Positions 35,488 through 44,717 of a DNA stretch of 64,000 nt are shown one piece after another (within the stretch, counting starts at the first letter, position 1; every line of letters begins with the position of its first letter). The translations under genes were made by a program, and so were the position numbers. Source of the DNA: Poseidonibacter lekithochrous (lineage in GTDB: Bacteria > Campylobacterota > Campylobacteria > Campylobacterales > Arcobacteraceae). The stretch spans positions 2,294,001 through 2,358,000 of the forward strand of contig NZ_CP054052.1 of assembly GCF_013283835.1 (NCBI RefSeq), given 5' to 3'. The notes under the pieces are model-generated. The model was not told the DNA's origin. It ran no database searches and saw nothing but the letters and a program-made list of their open reading frames with translations.

Positions 35488-37485
35488 ATGAATGACAAAA
35501 AATTAAATGAAATTTTATTTATATCTAAAACACTGAATGTACTATATGTAAGTCTAAAAAAAGATGATAATGATTCTCTGTTGTCTTATTTAAAAGAAAA
35601 ATTCAAAAAAGTTATTTGTTCTACAGATGGGGATGAAGCTATTGATATATTTCAAAATAACAAAATATCTGTTGTAATTACAGATATTGAAATAAATTCA
35701 CTAAATGGTTTTGAACTTATTGAAAATATTTTAAATATAAATAAAAACATTTTAACAATTATATATACTCAACTTCAAAATCATGAATATTTCCTAAAAA
35801 CTATTGAACTAGGAATAGATGGTTACTTATTAAAGCCTTTTAAAGAAGAAGATTTAAAAAAGATTCTATTTAAATCAATTGAAAAATGTAAAGTTAAACA
35901 AGAAAATAAAAAAATAAAGAAAAACTTCGACTTACTAACACAATACCAAGAACTAGTGGATAAAAGCACAATTATTTCCAAAACAAATTCAAAAGGTGTT
36001 ATTACTTATGTAAATGAGAACTTCTGCAAGGTTTCAGAATATACAAAAGATGAACTATTAGGAAAAAATCATAATATTGTAAAACATCCAGATAATACTA
36101 AAGAGTTATTTTCAGACCTATGGAATACTATCAAAAATGAAAGAGAAGAGTGGCACGGTATTATTAAAAACTTAACAAAATCAGGGAAACCTTATTATGT
36201 TAAAACTACAATCAAACCAATTATGGATTCAAAAAACAATATTATTGAATACATTAGTGCCAGAAGTAATGTTAGTGCAATTATGAGTGATAAAAAACAT
36301 CTTATTGATAAAATAGATGAAAATAACTTATCTTTACTTGTACTTATTCAAATTGAAGAATTTGATATGTTAGATAAATTTTATAATATAGAAACAATTA
36401 ATAAAATAGAAAAAATCTTCGGTTACAATATTTTATCTTGTTTACCAAGTGGCTTTATTTTTGAAGATGTATACAATATTGGAAATGGTAGATTTGCTTT
36501 ATTAACAGACTTCTTTACATATTCAAGATCAGAGCAAAACATTAATGAGTATCTTAAAAAGTTTGTTCAAAATGTAAAAGAATCAGCCTTTGAAATTGAT
36601 GATATTGAATATGACTTTAATGTAGTTATTAGTTACTCTTTTGGAAAAGAACATTTATTTGAAGACGCGAAATGTGGTCTTGAAGATGCCATTGAAGAAA
36701 AAGGTCTTATCAAATATGCAAATGATTTATCAATTAAAGAACATATAGAAGCTAAGAAAAATATTGAAGTTATGAAGATGGTAAAAATAGCTTTAGATAA
36801 CTATAAAATCGTTTCATATTTTCAACCAATTATTAATAACCAAACAAAAGAAATAGAAAAATACGAATCTTTAGTTCGATTAGTTGATGAAAAAGGAAAG
36901 GTTTTATCTCCTTTTATGTTCTTAGATGTATCTAAAAAAGGTAGTTACTACACAAAAATTACCCATAGAGTATTAGAAAACTCTTTTAAAATGTTAAGTT
37001 ATATCTCAACGGAATTATCAATTAACCTATCTTCTTTAGATATTGAAAGAGAAGATACAAGAGAAATGTTATATGAACTTCTAGAAGATAACAAAGAAGA
37101 TAATCATAGAATTATTTTTGAGTTACTTGAAGATGAAAATGTAAAAGACTTTGAAGTAATTAAAACTTTCATTAAAAAAGTCAAAAAAATGGGTGTTCAA
37201 ATAGCTATTGATGACTTTGGTTCTGGGTACTCAAACTTTGAGAGACTATTAAATTTTGAACCTGATATTCTTAAAATAGATGGAACACTAGTAAAAAATA
37301 TAGTTGATAATAAATATAGTAGAAACGTTGTTGAAACAATAGTCTCTTTTGCTCAAAAACAAAATATTGTTACAATAGCAGAGTTTGTAGAGAATGAAGA
37401 GATTTTTAATATTCTTAATGATTTAGGAGTTGACTACTCACAAGGTTACTATTTTGGTAAACCAGAGAATATAACTATTAAATAA
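35488..37485 (+). CDS. Response regulator-PAS-degenerate GGDEF-EAL phosphodiesterase
   Basis: 665 residues: receiver domain (1-130, phospho-acceptor Asp66 in VVITDIEINSLNG, Lys in LLKPFK), PAS (about 155-270, GVITYVNENFCKVSEYTKDELLGKNHNIVKH), GGDEF fold (about 280-425) whose active site reads GNGRF, so no cyclase activity is expected, and EAL (about 430-660) with ESLVRL, NLSSLD, FELLE, IDDFGSGYSN, LKIDG and AEFVE. The metal and base residues needed for c-di-GMP breakdown are there. Cytoplasmic. Probably a phosphorylation- and PAS-gated phosphodiesterase. Confidence 0.9.
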   Translation: MNDKKLNEILFISKTLNVLYVSLKKDDNDSLLSYLKEKFKKVICSTDGDEAIDIFQNNKISVVITDIEINSLNGFELIENILNINKNILTIIYTQLQNHEYFLKTIELGIDGYLLKPFKEEDLKKILFKSIEKCKVKQENKKIKKNFDLLTQYQELVDKSTIISKTNSKGVITYVNENFCKVSEYTKDELLGKNHNIVKHPDNTKELFSDLWNTIKNEREEWHGIIKNLTKSGKPYYVKTTIKPIMDSKNNIIEYISARSNVSAIMSDKKHLIDKIDENNLSLLVLIQIEEFDMLDKFYNIETINKIEKIFGYNILSCLPSGFIFEDVYNIGNGRFALLTDFFTYSRSEQNINEYLKKFVQNVKESAFEIDDIEYDFNVVISYSFGKEHLFEDAKCGLEDAIEEKGLIKYANDLSIKEHIEAKKNIEVMKMVKIALDNYKIVSYFQPIINNQTKEIEKYESLVRLVDEKGKVLSPFMFLDVSKKGSYYTKITHRVLENSFKMLSYISTELSINLSSLDIEREDTREMLYELLEDNKEDNHRIIFELLEDENVKDFEVIKTFIKKVKKMGVQIAIDDFGSGYSNFERLLNFEPDILKIDGTLVKNIVDNKYSRNVVETIVSFAQKQNIVTIAEFVENEEIFNILNDLGVDYSQGYYFGKPENITIK

Positions 37486-37499
37486 GATAAAGAGAAAAT

Positions 37500-38189
37500 A
37501 TGTCAAAAAATATACTAATAACAGGGTGTAGTTCAGGATTAGGACTAGCTCTTGCAAAATTTTATTTAGAAAAAGGTTTTAATGTTTATGGAATAAGCAG
37601 AAGTAAACCAGATATTACAAATGAAAATTTCTACTTTAAAAGTTTTGATTTATCAAAAATCAAAGAGATAAAGACACACTTAAAAGATTTTATACAAAAT
37701 ATAAAAAGTATTGAAAATGTATATTTAAATGCAGGAATGTTAGGAGAAATAAAATCATCTTTTGATTTATCAATTGATGAGTTAAATGAAGTATATGAAC
37801 TAAACGTATATGCAAATAAAGAACTTCTTGATATTTTATCTTCAATAGAAGTATCAAAAGTTGTAGCTATATCATCTGGGGCTTCTCACAACGGCTCAAA
37901 AGGATGGGGTTCATACTCTTTATCAAAAGCTGGGGTTAATATGCTTATAAACCTTTATTCAACTGAAATGCTTAATACAAGATTATATGCAATAGCTCCA
38001 GGAGTTATTGAAACACCAATGACTGATTATATTCGATTTGAAATAGATGATGATATTTATACTTCTGCAAAAAAATTAAAAGAAGGTCATATTCAAACTG
38101 CTAAAGAAGCAGCAAAAAGATTACATGAGGCTTTAGAGAAAAGCCAAGATATCAAAAGTGGTTCTTTCTTTGATGTAAGAGATATATAA
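37500..38189 (+). CDS. Short-chain dehydrogenase/reductase
   Basis: 229 residues. Rossmann motif TGCSSGLGLALAKFY (TGxxxGxG, about 8-22), NAG (LNAGMLGEI), catalytic Ser in SSGASHNGSKGWGSYSLSKAG with the Tyr-x-x-x-Lys (YSLSK), and PGVIETPMTDY. NAD(P)-dependent oxidoreductase of unknown substrate. It starts 14 bases after the EAL protein and may be co-transcribed. Confidence 0.88.
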   Translation: MSKNILITGCSSGLGLALAKFYLEKGFNVYGISRSKPDITNENFYFKSFDLSKIKEIKTHLKDFIQNIKSIENVYLNAGMLGEIKSSFDLSIDELNEVYELNVYANKELLDILSSIEVSKVVAISSGASHNGSKGWGSYSLSKAGVNMLINLYSTEMLNTRLYAIAPGVIETPMTDYIRFEIDDDIYTSAKKLKEGHIQTAKEAAKRLHEALEKSQDIKSGSFFDVRDI

Positions 38190-38209
38190 AAGGAAATTCC
38201 TTTTATATA
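38183..38209. terminator. Hairpin between SDR and haemoglobin genes
   Basis: Perfect 11-bp repeat TATATAAAAGG / CCTTTTATATA with loop AAATT across two convergent gene ends. The flanking T tract is short, so strength is uncertain. Confidence 0.5.
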
Positions 38210-38580
38210 CCTAGGTTTCTCATAAAATTACTTGCAATAATTGAACTTTTTTCTTTAAACTTCATTGCAATATCTTCTGTAAATATTTTATCAACTGATT
38301 CAAAAAATAGTTTTATCCATGTTTCGAAAGCTTCCCTATCTAATCCACTCATTTGAGCATGTGGAGGAAAAGGAAAACCTCTATAATCCCCTGAACCTGT
38401 AACTAATGTAGTCCAAAAGTCAGTTAGTAAATCCATATGAGTTTCCCAAGTCTGAGACTTCATATCAGGCCCTAAATGCTCAATAAAAAAAGGAGCTAAT
38501 TTCTCATCTTTTAATACTCTTGTATAAAATGTTATTACTAATTTGTTAATATTTTTTTTATCTAATTGGTTTGTTTGCAC
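38203..38580 (-). CDS. Group III truncated haemoglobin (Ctb-like)
   Basis: 125 residues. Pattern of group III truncated globins: LVITFYTRVLKDEKLAPFFIEHLG, W in SQTWETHMDLLTDFWTTLVTG, proximal His74 in FPPHAQMSGLDREAFETW. Ctb of Campylobacter jejuni, of this group, modulates oxygen and NO responses under microaerobic conditions. It stands alone with a short leader and is probably soluble and cytoplasmic. Confidence 0.9.
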   Translation of the reverse strand: MQTNQLDKKNINKLVITFYTRVLKDEKLAPFFIEHLGPDMKSQTWETHMDLLTDFWTTLVTGSGDYRGFPFPPHAQMSGLDREAFETWIKLFFESVDKIFTEDIAMKFKEKSSIIASNFMRNLGI

Positions 38581-38649
38581 CTATAATTCCTTAAATTTTT
38601 TGTAATATATTTAAATATTTGTAGTTTTTAATTGATTTAAATCAAGAAA

Positions 38650-39357
38650 TCAAAGTAAAGCTTCTCCCATCATTCCAATAATAAAACCTAAATTTACTCC
38701 AATTGCTATATATCTACTGCTTTTTAATCGTAAAGAAGGAGCTATATCTTGGAAAATCAAATACAATATTCCACCACTTGCAAAAAGCATTAAACATGAT
38801 GTTATTTCTATTTTATCATCTAAAAACATATATCCTAAAGATGAAAAAATCACACCAATAAAACTAAGAGCAAATAAAATCACTAAAGATTTCTTTTTAG
38901 ATATTTTACTTTTTCTAAGTTCTAAATATGAGTTAAAAGATTCAGGTAAATTCTGTAAAGCAATAAATAAAGCTAATAAAATTCCTACCTTATGGTCATA
39001 TACAAATAATGCTCCTAAAGCAATAGATTCAGGAATAAAGTCTAAAAGCATTGCTAAAACTTGTGGTATTTTTGCACTATTCTTTTCTATGAAAGCATCC
39101 AAATAATAAAAAGTAATAGCTCCTAGTAAAAATACAAATACACTAGTAAAAAGTGAGACATTATGCATTCCTTTTGGTATTAATACAAAAGAAACAGCTG
39201 CAAGCATTATTCCTGTACCAAAAGCTACTAAAAAATGAATGATTTTTTCTTTTAATATTTTATTGTGTAAATGCTCTTCAAAATAAGCAGAGCTAAGACC
39301 ACCTATAAAAACAGTAATACCTGCGAAAAAAGAAAAGATGAGAACTTCTAAAAGCAT
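38650..39357 (-). CDS. ZIP-family metal transporter
   Basis: 235 residues, about eight helices. Metal-binding motifs in helices 4 and 5: DFIPESIALGALF and QNLPESFNSYLE (the usual HxxPE pattern with His replaced by Asp/Gln-Asn neighbours but P-E kept). The family imports zinc and related metals. The loop between helices 3 and 4 is short and lacks a His-rich stretch. It lies downstream of the OFA transporter gene on the same strand, separated by a hairpin. Confidence 0.82.
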   Translation of the reverse strand: MLLEVLIFSFFAGITVFIGGLSSAYFEEHLHNKILKEKIIHFLVAFGTGIMLAAVSFVLIPKGMHNVSLFTSVFVFLLGAITFYYLDAFIEKNSAKIPQVLAMLLDFIPESIALGALFVYDHKVGILLALFIALQNLPESFNSYLELRKSKISKKKSLVILFALSFIGVIFSSLGYMFLDDKIEITSCLMLFASGGILYLIFQDIAPSLRLKSSRYIAIGVNLGFIIGMMGEALL

Positions 39358-39366
39358 GAGAGAGAA

Positions 39367-39407
39367 ACCCTATAAATATAATATTTTTATATATTATACC
39401 ATAGGGT
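39367..39407 (-). terminator. Hairpin between OFA transporter and ZIP gene
   Basis: Nested inverted repeats: ACCCTAT/ATAGGGT outside and TATAATAT/ATATTATA inside, 41 bases in all. On the minus strand it follows the OFA gene, so a terminator or leader element for the ZIP gene is likely. There is no long T run. Confidence 0.4.
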
Positions 39408-39412
39408 CAATT

Positions 39413-40654
39413 TTATTTTTGTTTGTTTTTTTGAATTGTTTTAATATTAACTAACATTAAAATTGAGATAACTAAGGCTAAAACAAAGAATCCAGCAAAT
39501 ACATAAAGTGTTTGAGAATATGAACCAGTAGCATCTTTTACCATTGAGATAATAAGAGGTCCAACAAGTCCAGCAGCAGCCCATGCTGTTAAAATATAAC
39601 CATGAATAGCACCAAGCTCTTTAGTTCCAAAAATATCACCTATATAAGCTGGAATTGAAGCAAATCCACCCCCATAACAAGACATAATAAAGAATAGTAC
39701 TACTTGGAATACAACAACTTCTGTAACAGAAGGTAAAATATAAAATGCAATTGCTTGAGTTAAAAAGAAAATGATATATACAACTGGTCTAGTTAAATAA
39801 TCACTTAATGAAGCCCAGAATATTCTTCCTGCACCATTAAATATTCCCATTAATCCAACAGCAGCTGCTGCTGCGATTGCTGAAATACCAAGTACTTCTT
39901 GAAGTAGTGGAGATGCAACACCAATAATAGCAATACCACAAGTTACATTGATAAATAACATTAACCATAAACCATAAAATCTAGGTGTTTTAACCGCTTC
40001 ATTTAAACCTAAAGATGATAAATCTTCTTTTAATTTCTTCTTACCTTCTTTGATTTTTTTCTTGAATTTCTTAGGTAAATACCCCTCTTCTGGTTTTTGT
40101 AAATAAAGTGCTGATGCGAACATTACTACAAAATATAAAGCTCCTAAAATAAAGAATGTTCCAGAAATTCCTACTTTTTCAATTAAGATTTTAATTGTTG
40201 GTCCCCATACGGCAGATGCAAAACCAAATCCCATAATTGCTAAACCTGTAGCCATTCCTCTTTTATCAGGAAACCACTTAACTAATGTAGATACAGGAGA
40301 TATGTACCCTATTCCTAATCCACATCCACCTAATACTCCATAAAAGAAGTATAAAAGCATTTTTGATTCCATCATTATTGCTAATCCAGATCCAGCTGTT
40401 CCTAACCCAAACAGTGAAGCTGCAATAATCGCTGATACTCTAGGACCATTTCTTTCAACAAATTTTCCCATTAGTGCTGCTGATAATCCTAAGAAAAAGA
40501 TTGCAATACTAAAAGCAATTGTTACATCTGTTAAAGTCCAAGACATTTGTTCTTGAATTGGTTTTACATATACACTCCATGCGTATACAGAACCAATACA
40601 GATGTGAACTCCTACAGCACTTAATGCCATAAGCCACCTATTTTTTTCTACCAT
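39413..40654 (-). CDS. OFA-family major facilitator transporter
   Basis: 413 residues with 12 predicted helices and a Lys-rich central loop (about 196-215, KKFKKKIKEGKKKLKED). N-terminal pattern HICIGSVYAWSVYVKPIQEQ and GGCGLGIGYISPVSTLVKWFPDKRGMATG are hallmarks of the oxalate/formate antiporter (OFA) branch. Members carry carboxylates such as formate, oxalate, lactate or pyruvate; the substrate here is unknown. Single gene. Confidence 0.87.
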   Translation of the reverse strand: MVEKNRWLMALSAVGVHICIGSVYAWSVYVKPIQEQMSWTLTDVTIAFSIAIFFLGLSAALMGKFVERNGPRVSAIIAASLFGLGTAGSGLAIMMESKMLLYFFYGVLGGCGLGIGYISPVSTLVKWFPDKRGMATGLAIMGFGFASAVWGPTIKILIEKVGISGTFFILGALYFVVMFASALYLQKPEEGYLPKKFKKKIKEGKKKLKEDLSSLGLNEAVKTPRFYGLWLMLFINVTCGIAIIGVASPLLQEVLGISAIAAAAAVGLMGIFNGAGRIFWASLSDYLTRPVVYIIFFLTQAIAFYILPSVTEVVVFQVVLFFIMSCYGGGFASIPAYIGDIFGTKELGAIHGYILTAWAAAGLVGPLIISMVKDATGSYSQTLYVFAGFFVLALVISILMLVNIKTIQKNKQK

Positions 40655-40816
40655 TTTATTTCCCCGTAAATTAAATTATACGAATTCTATTGAAAACTTA
40701 TTGAGAGTACATTAAAACGGTCAAAAAAACTTTCCTTAAATTAAAAATTTTACATTTTTTATTAAACAAACACTGAATAATGCTTTAGTTATAATAACAA
40801 TAAAAAAGGACTCATT

Positions 40817-41776
40817 ATGTCAATAGCAATTATGTGTTCAGGTGGTGATTCATGTGGTATGAATCCAGCTATAAAGTCCTTTGTAGATTATGTATATGAA
40901 AAAAGATTAACTCCATATTTTATTTATGAAGGTTTTGAAGGTTTAATAAATAATAAAATTAAAAAAGCAAGACATAAAGATGTTGCAGGAATTATGCATA
41001 GGGGCGGAACTATAATAAAAACTTCAAGGTCAAATAGATTTTACAAAAAAGAATTTAGAGATATTGCCTATAAAAATTTACAAGCACATAATATTGATAA
41101 GATTGTTATGTTAGGAGGTAATGGTTCTTTCCAAGGACTTAATACTTTTGCTAATGAGTTTGATATCTCTTTTGTAGGAGTTCCTACAACTATTGATAAT
41201 GATATTTATGGAAGTGATTATTGCTTAGGAGTTGATACTGCTTTAAATGTAATTACAAATGCTTTAGATGATATAAGAGATACCTCTTCATCTTTTAAAA
41301 GAGCTTTTGTAGTTGAAACAATGGGAAGAAATTGTGGCTATTTAGCAATGGTTTCTGCAATAACAAGTGGAGCTGAAATTTGTGCAACACCAGAAGTAGA
41401 AATAAATCTTAAAAGTTTAGAAAAAAGACTTAAACATGAACTTAATAACGGTAGAGACTATATATTAGCTATTAGTGCAGAAGGTTCAAATAGAACAGAA
41501 GAAATAGCTAAATGGCTTAAAGAAAAAGTAGGAATAGAAACAAGAATAATAGTCTTAGGACATATTCAAAGAGGTGGTAATCCTACTGTATTTGAGCGAT
41601 TAATGGCAAATGAGTTTGTTACATTAGCAGTTGATAAACTACTAGAAGAAAAAGCTAAACTAGCAATAGTATATAAAAATTCTGAGTTTGAGTTTATAGA
41701 TATTAAAGAAACAGTAAGTAAATCACAAGTGATAAATAAAAAAATATTAAAACAATTAGAAAAAATGATTAAATAA
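40817..41776 (+). CDS. pfkA: 6-phosphofructokinase (PfkA family, altered ATP-site residues)
   Basis: 319 residues, the usual length of bacterial PfkA. SGGDSCGMNPAI (usual GGDAPGMN), GIMHRGGTIIKTSR, PTTIDNDI with the catalytic Asp127, VETMGRNCG, and GHIQRGGNP are present. Two changes near the phosphoryl donor: GGDGS is GGNGS (Asn102 for the Mg-binding Asp) and position 124 is Thr (Gly in ATP-type, Lys in pyrophosphate-type enzymes). Phosphofructokinase is missing from many Campylobacterota, so its presence matters for glycolysis. Activity and donor are uncertain. Confidence 0.85.
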   Translation: MSIAIMCSGGDSCGMNPAIKSFVDYVYEKRLTPYFIYEGFEGLINNKIKKARHKDVAGIMHRGGTIIKTSRSNRFYKKEFRDIAYKNLQAHNIDKIVMLGGNGSFQGLNTFANEFDISFVGVPTTIDNDIYGSDYCLGVDTALNVITNALDDIRDTSSSFKRAFVVETMGRNCGYLAMVSAITSGAEICATPEVEINLKSLEKRLKHELNNGRDYILAISAEGSNRTEEIAKWLKEKVGIETRIIVLGHIQRGGNPTVFERLMANEFVTLAVDKLLEEKAKLAIVYKNSEFEFIDIKETVSKSQVINKKILKQLEKMIK

Positions 41777-41800
41777 AGAAGAAAAAATCTTCTTTATTTT
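41771..41800. terminator. Bidirectional terminator between pfkA and sstT
   Basis: Perfect 11-bp AAATAAAGAAG / CTTCTTTATTT hairpin with a 7-base A-rich loop, spanning the convergent stop codons and flanked by T runs. Confidence 0.78.
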
Positions 41801-42996
41801 GATGAACAAGCTGCTGTAAAAACAACATCCGTAGATGAGTTTAATGCAGTTTCCAATGAATCTTGAACAACTCCGATTACAAATCCAATAGCTACAACTT
41901 GAAGTGCTATATCATTTGAGATTCCAAATAATGAACAAGCTAAAGGAATAAGTAATAATGATCCCCCAGCAACTCCTGAAGCCCCACACGCAGCTAATGC
42001 TGAAATAACACTTAGTAATAAAGCCGTACCAATATCAACAGGAATACCTAAAGTATTAACAGTTGCTAGTGTTAAAATAGTAATAGTAACAGCAGCACCT
42101 GCCATATTAGTAGTAGCTCCTAGAGGAATAGATACAGAATATGTGTTTTCATCTAAATCTAATTTTTTACATAAGTTAAGATTTACAGGAATATTTGCAG
42201 CTGAACTTCTTGTGAAGAATGCTGTAATACCACTCTCTTTAATACAAGTTAATACTAAAGGAAAAGGATTAGATTTTGTTTTAATAAACACAATAATTGG
42301 GTTTACAACAAAAGCTATAAATAACATAGTTCCTACTAAAACTGCAAGTAATTTTCCATAACTTAATAAAGCAGAAAAACCAGTTTGTGCAATTGTATTA
42401 GCAACTAATCCAAAAATACCAAATGGAGCTAATCGAATAATAAACTTTACAATCTTTGTAATACCTGTTGATACATCAAAGAATACATTTTTTGTTTCAT
42501 TACTACTATAATGCATTGCAACACCAAGTGCAATAGCCCATACTAAAATACCTATAAAATTGCCTGTTTGTAGGGCATTAATAGGATTATCAACCATATT
42601 AAATAGTACACCTTTTAATACAGTAATTACACTATCAGGTGGAGCTAAATTTGTATTAGCAGCATCAATTAATACTAAGCTTGTTGGAAATAGGAAACTT
42701 GCTAGAACAGCAACTAATGCCGCTAAAAAAGTTCCAATTAAATAAAGTGTAATGATTGGTTTAATTTTTGTTTCAACACCAATTTGTTTTGTAGCAATGG
42801 CTGTTGATACTAAAACAAAAACTAAAATAGGAGCAATTGCTTTTAACGCCCCAACAAAAAGTGATCCTAAAATAGAAACTGTACTAGCTAATTCTTTTGA
42901 AAAAAAACCAACTAAAATACCTAAAACAATACCCACAATGATTTGTAATACTAGGTTTCCATTTGCATACTTGTAAAGAAGACTATTCTCTTTCAT
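41794..42996 (-). CDS. sstT: Serine/threonine:sodium symporter SstT
   Basis: 400 residues. Dicarboxylate/amino acid:cation symporter fold with eight helices and two hairpins. KANGN-like start ([18 protein letters not shown]), the serine-rich hairpin [31 protein letters not shown] and a second hairpin [27 protein letters not shown] are diagnostic of SstT. Imports serine and threonine. Serine is a preferred carbon source for many Campylobacterota. Confidence 0.93.
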   Translation of the reverse strand: MKENSLLYKYANGNLVLQIIVGIVLGILVGFFSKELASTVSILGSLFVGALKAIAPILVFVLVSTAIATKQIGVETKIKPIITLYLIGTFLAALVAVLASFLFPTSLVLIDAANTNLAPPDSVITVLKGVLFNMVDNPINALQTGNFIGILVWAIALGVAMHYSSNETKNVFFDVSTGITKIVKFIIRLAPFGIFGLVANTIAQTGFSALLSYGKLLAVLVGTMLFIAFVVNPIIVFIKTKSNPFPLVLTCIKESGITAFFTRSSAANIPVNLNLCKKLDLDENTYSVSIPLGATTNMAGAAVTITILTLATVNTLGIPVDIGTALLLSVISALAACGASGVAGGSLLLIPLACSLFGISNDIALQVVAIGFVIGVVQDSLETALNSSTDVVFTAACSSK

Positions 42997-43150
42997 ACTT
43001 ATCCTATTGGTAAATTTAAAACTCCTTAATTTTACAGAGGAGTTTAAAAAATTAAGTATATCAAAAGAATACTATTAAAAACTAATTTTGTGAGACTTTT
43101 ATATATATAATATACACTTTTGTAACAACTATATTGAATAATAATGTAGT

Positions 43151-44071
43151 TTATACAATATTATTCTTCATGAAAACTAGGTTTTTTAAAGTTTTTTCAT
43201 CATTATTAGTAGGGAAAGTATCCAAGTTTTCTAATCTTTTCTCAAATACAAATTCAGGAGCATTTTCTTTAAAAATATTTTTTATAAAATTGCTATCTAA
43301 CTCAGGAGCATTTAGACATGATAAAACTATACAATCATCATTTGCTAAATCTTTTAGTTTTTTTATAATCTTTTCATAATCTTTAGTTGCAGCGAAACTT
43401 CCTCTTTGAAAAGAAGGTGGATCAATAATTATAATATCATAAGGTCCCCCTTTTTTAATTCTCGACCAAGATTTTAATATATTATAAGGCATAAATTGTA
43501 CTTTTTTTGTATCATGATTATTAAGATGGTGGTTTGCTCTACCTTGAGTTAATGCCCCTTTTGCCATATCTACATTTACTACTTTTTTAGCCCCACCTTC
43601 AATTGCTACAATTGAAAAAGCACAAGTATAAGAGAATAAATTTAAAACATTTTTATCTTTTGAAATACTTCTTATATATTCTCTTCCAGCCTTCATATCT
43701 GGGAAAATACCTATATTTTTATTTGAAAATGCAATATGATATTTCAGCTCATTTTCTATGGCTATATTTTGCTCAGACAAAACACCCTCTAATACTTCAC
43801 AAGGTGCTTTATCAATATATCTTCTTTGTAAAACTAAAGAATTAAAACCATGATTTTCATATATTTCTTTACAAATAGAAATAATACTTTTTTCTTTAGA
43901 CTCATCTACCTCATCAAAAAAACATACATATAATACTTTATCTATAGAATCAATTGTTAGAAAATTATAATCATCATAAAAGTTACCTCTACCATGAAAT
44001 AGTCTTTTAAACTCAAAGTTTTTATTTTCTAAGTTATTCTCAATAATCTCTTTTAATTGAGATACTTCCAT
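43151..44071 (-). CDS. RlmI/RlmK-type 23S rRNA cytosine-guanine methyltransferase-like protein
   Basis: 306 residues, class I SAM methyltransferase. SAM site NLFSYTCAFSIVAIEGGA (about 141-158), VVNVDMAKGAL, and catalytic motif IIIDPPSFQRG. This DPPSF motif belongs to RNA base methyltransferases of the RlmI/RlmKL branch. An N-terminal RNA-binding region precedes (1-110), but no PUA domain is evident. Precise target unknown. It starts on the base next to the greB stop. Confidence 0.78.
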   Translation of the reverse strand: MEVSQLKEIIENNLENKNFEFKRLFHGRGNFYDDYNFLTIDSIDKVLYVCFFDEVDESKEKSIISICKEIYENHGFNSLVLQRRYIDKAPCEVLEGVLSEQNIAIENELKYHIAFSNKNIGIFPDMKAGREYIRSISKDKNVLNLFSYTCAFSIVAIEGGAKKVVNVDMAKGALTQGRANHHLNNHDTKKVQFMPYNILKSWSRIKKGGPYDIIIIDPPSFQRGSFAATKDYEKIIKKLKDLANDDCIVLSCLNAPELDSNFIKNIFKENAPEFVFEKRLENLDTFPTNNDEKTLKNLVFMKNNIV

Positions 44072-44566
44072 TTATTCTGCCTTCTTAAAAATATATTTTT
44101 TTATACTTAATACTTCATATTCAAAAATATTATCATTTATTCTAAATTCAAATTCCGCACCCTGCTCTTTACCTAAAAGAGTCTTTCCTAAAGGAGATTT
44201 ATTTGATATTTTATTTTCGCTTGGTTTTGTTTCATAAGTTCCAACAATAATAAAACTTTTGACTTCATCACTATTTATATCTAATAGTTCTACAATTGAG
44301 CCAAAATTTACTTTTATGTGTGGGATTTCATAGGTATTAATTACTTGTGCAGTTTTTATAATCTTATCTAAAAAACGTAATCTTTTATCTATATTTCTAA
44401 TCTGTTCTTTAGCTGAGATATACTCTGCATTTTCACTTCTATCCCCTAGTTGAGCGGCGATTTCTTTTTCTTTCACCCAATAAGGTTTTTCTTTTTCTAG
44501 TAAGTTTTTAAACTCTTTTACAAAAGTAAAATAGCCCTGTTCTGTAATTAATTCTTTTTTTTGCAT
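44072..44566 (-). CDS. greB: Transcription elongation factor GreB
   Basis: 164 residues. The coiled-coil tip has the acidic GDRSENAEY motif (the Asp and Glu reach the RNA polymerase active site), and the helix NIDKRLRFLDKIIKTAQVI is characteristic of GreB rather than GreA. The C-terminal domain is a FKBP-like beta domain (SPLGKTLLGKEQGAEFEFR). It rescues backtracked polymerase by stimulating RNA cleavage. Directly upstream of the rRNA methyltransferase gene. Confidence 0.88.
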   Translation of the reverse strand: MQKKELITEQGYFTFVKEFKNLLEKEKPYWVKEKEIAAQLGDRSENAEYISAKEQIRNIDKRLRFLDKIIKTAQVINTYEIPHIKVNFGSIVELLDINSDEVKSFIIVGTYETKPSENKISNKSPLGKTLLGKEQGAEFEFRINDNIFEYEVLSIKKYIFKKAE

Positions 44567-44717
44567 TTAAAATTATATTAAAATATTAAAAAAAGCTTCT
44601 GAAATAGAGTTATATTATTTGTTATATGTACAATTCTAAAAAAAAAGTGTAAAATAATAAAAAAGTGTGCTTAAATATTTCTTATCTCTAATAATTTTAT
44701 TTTTATAAGGAGTTAGT

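Noticed and set aside
43151-44071. DNA methyltransferase of a restriction system
   Set aside because: The DPPSF motif and neighbours fit an RNA methyltransferase; no nuclease or specificity subunit is adjacent.
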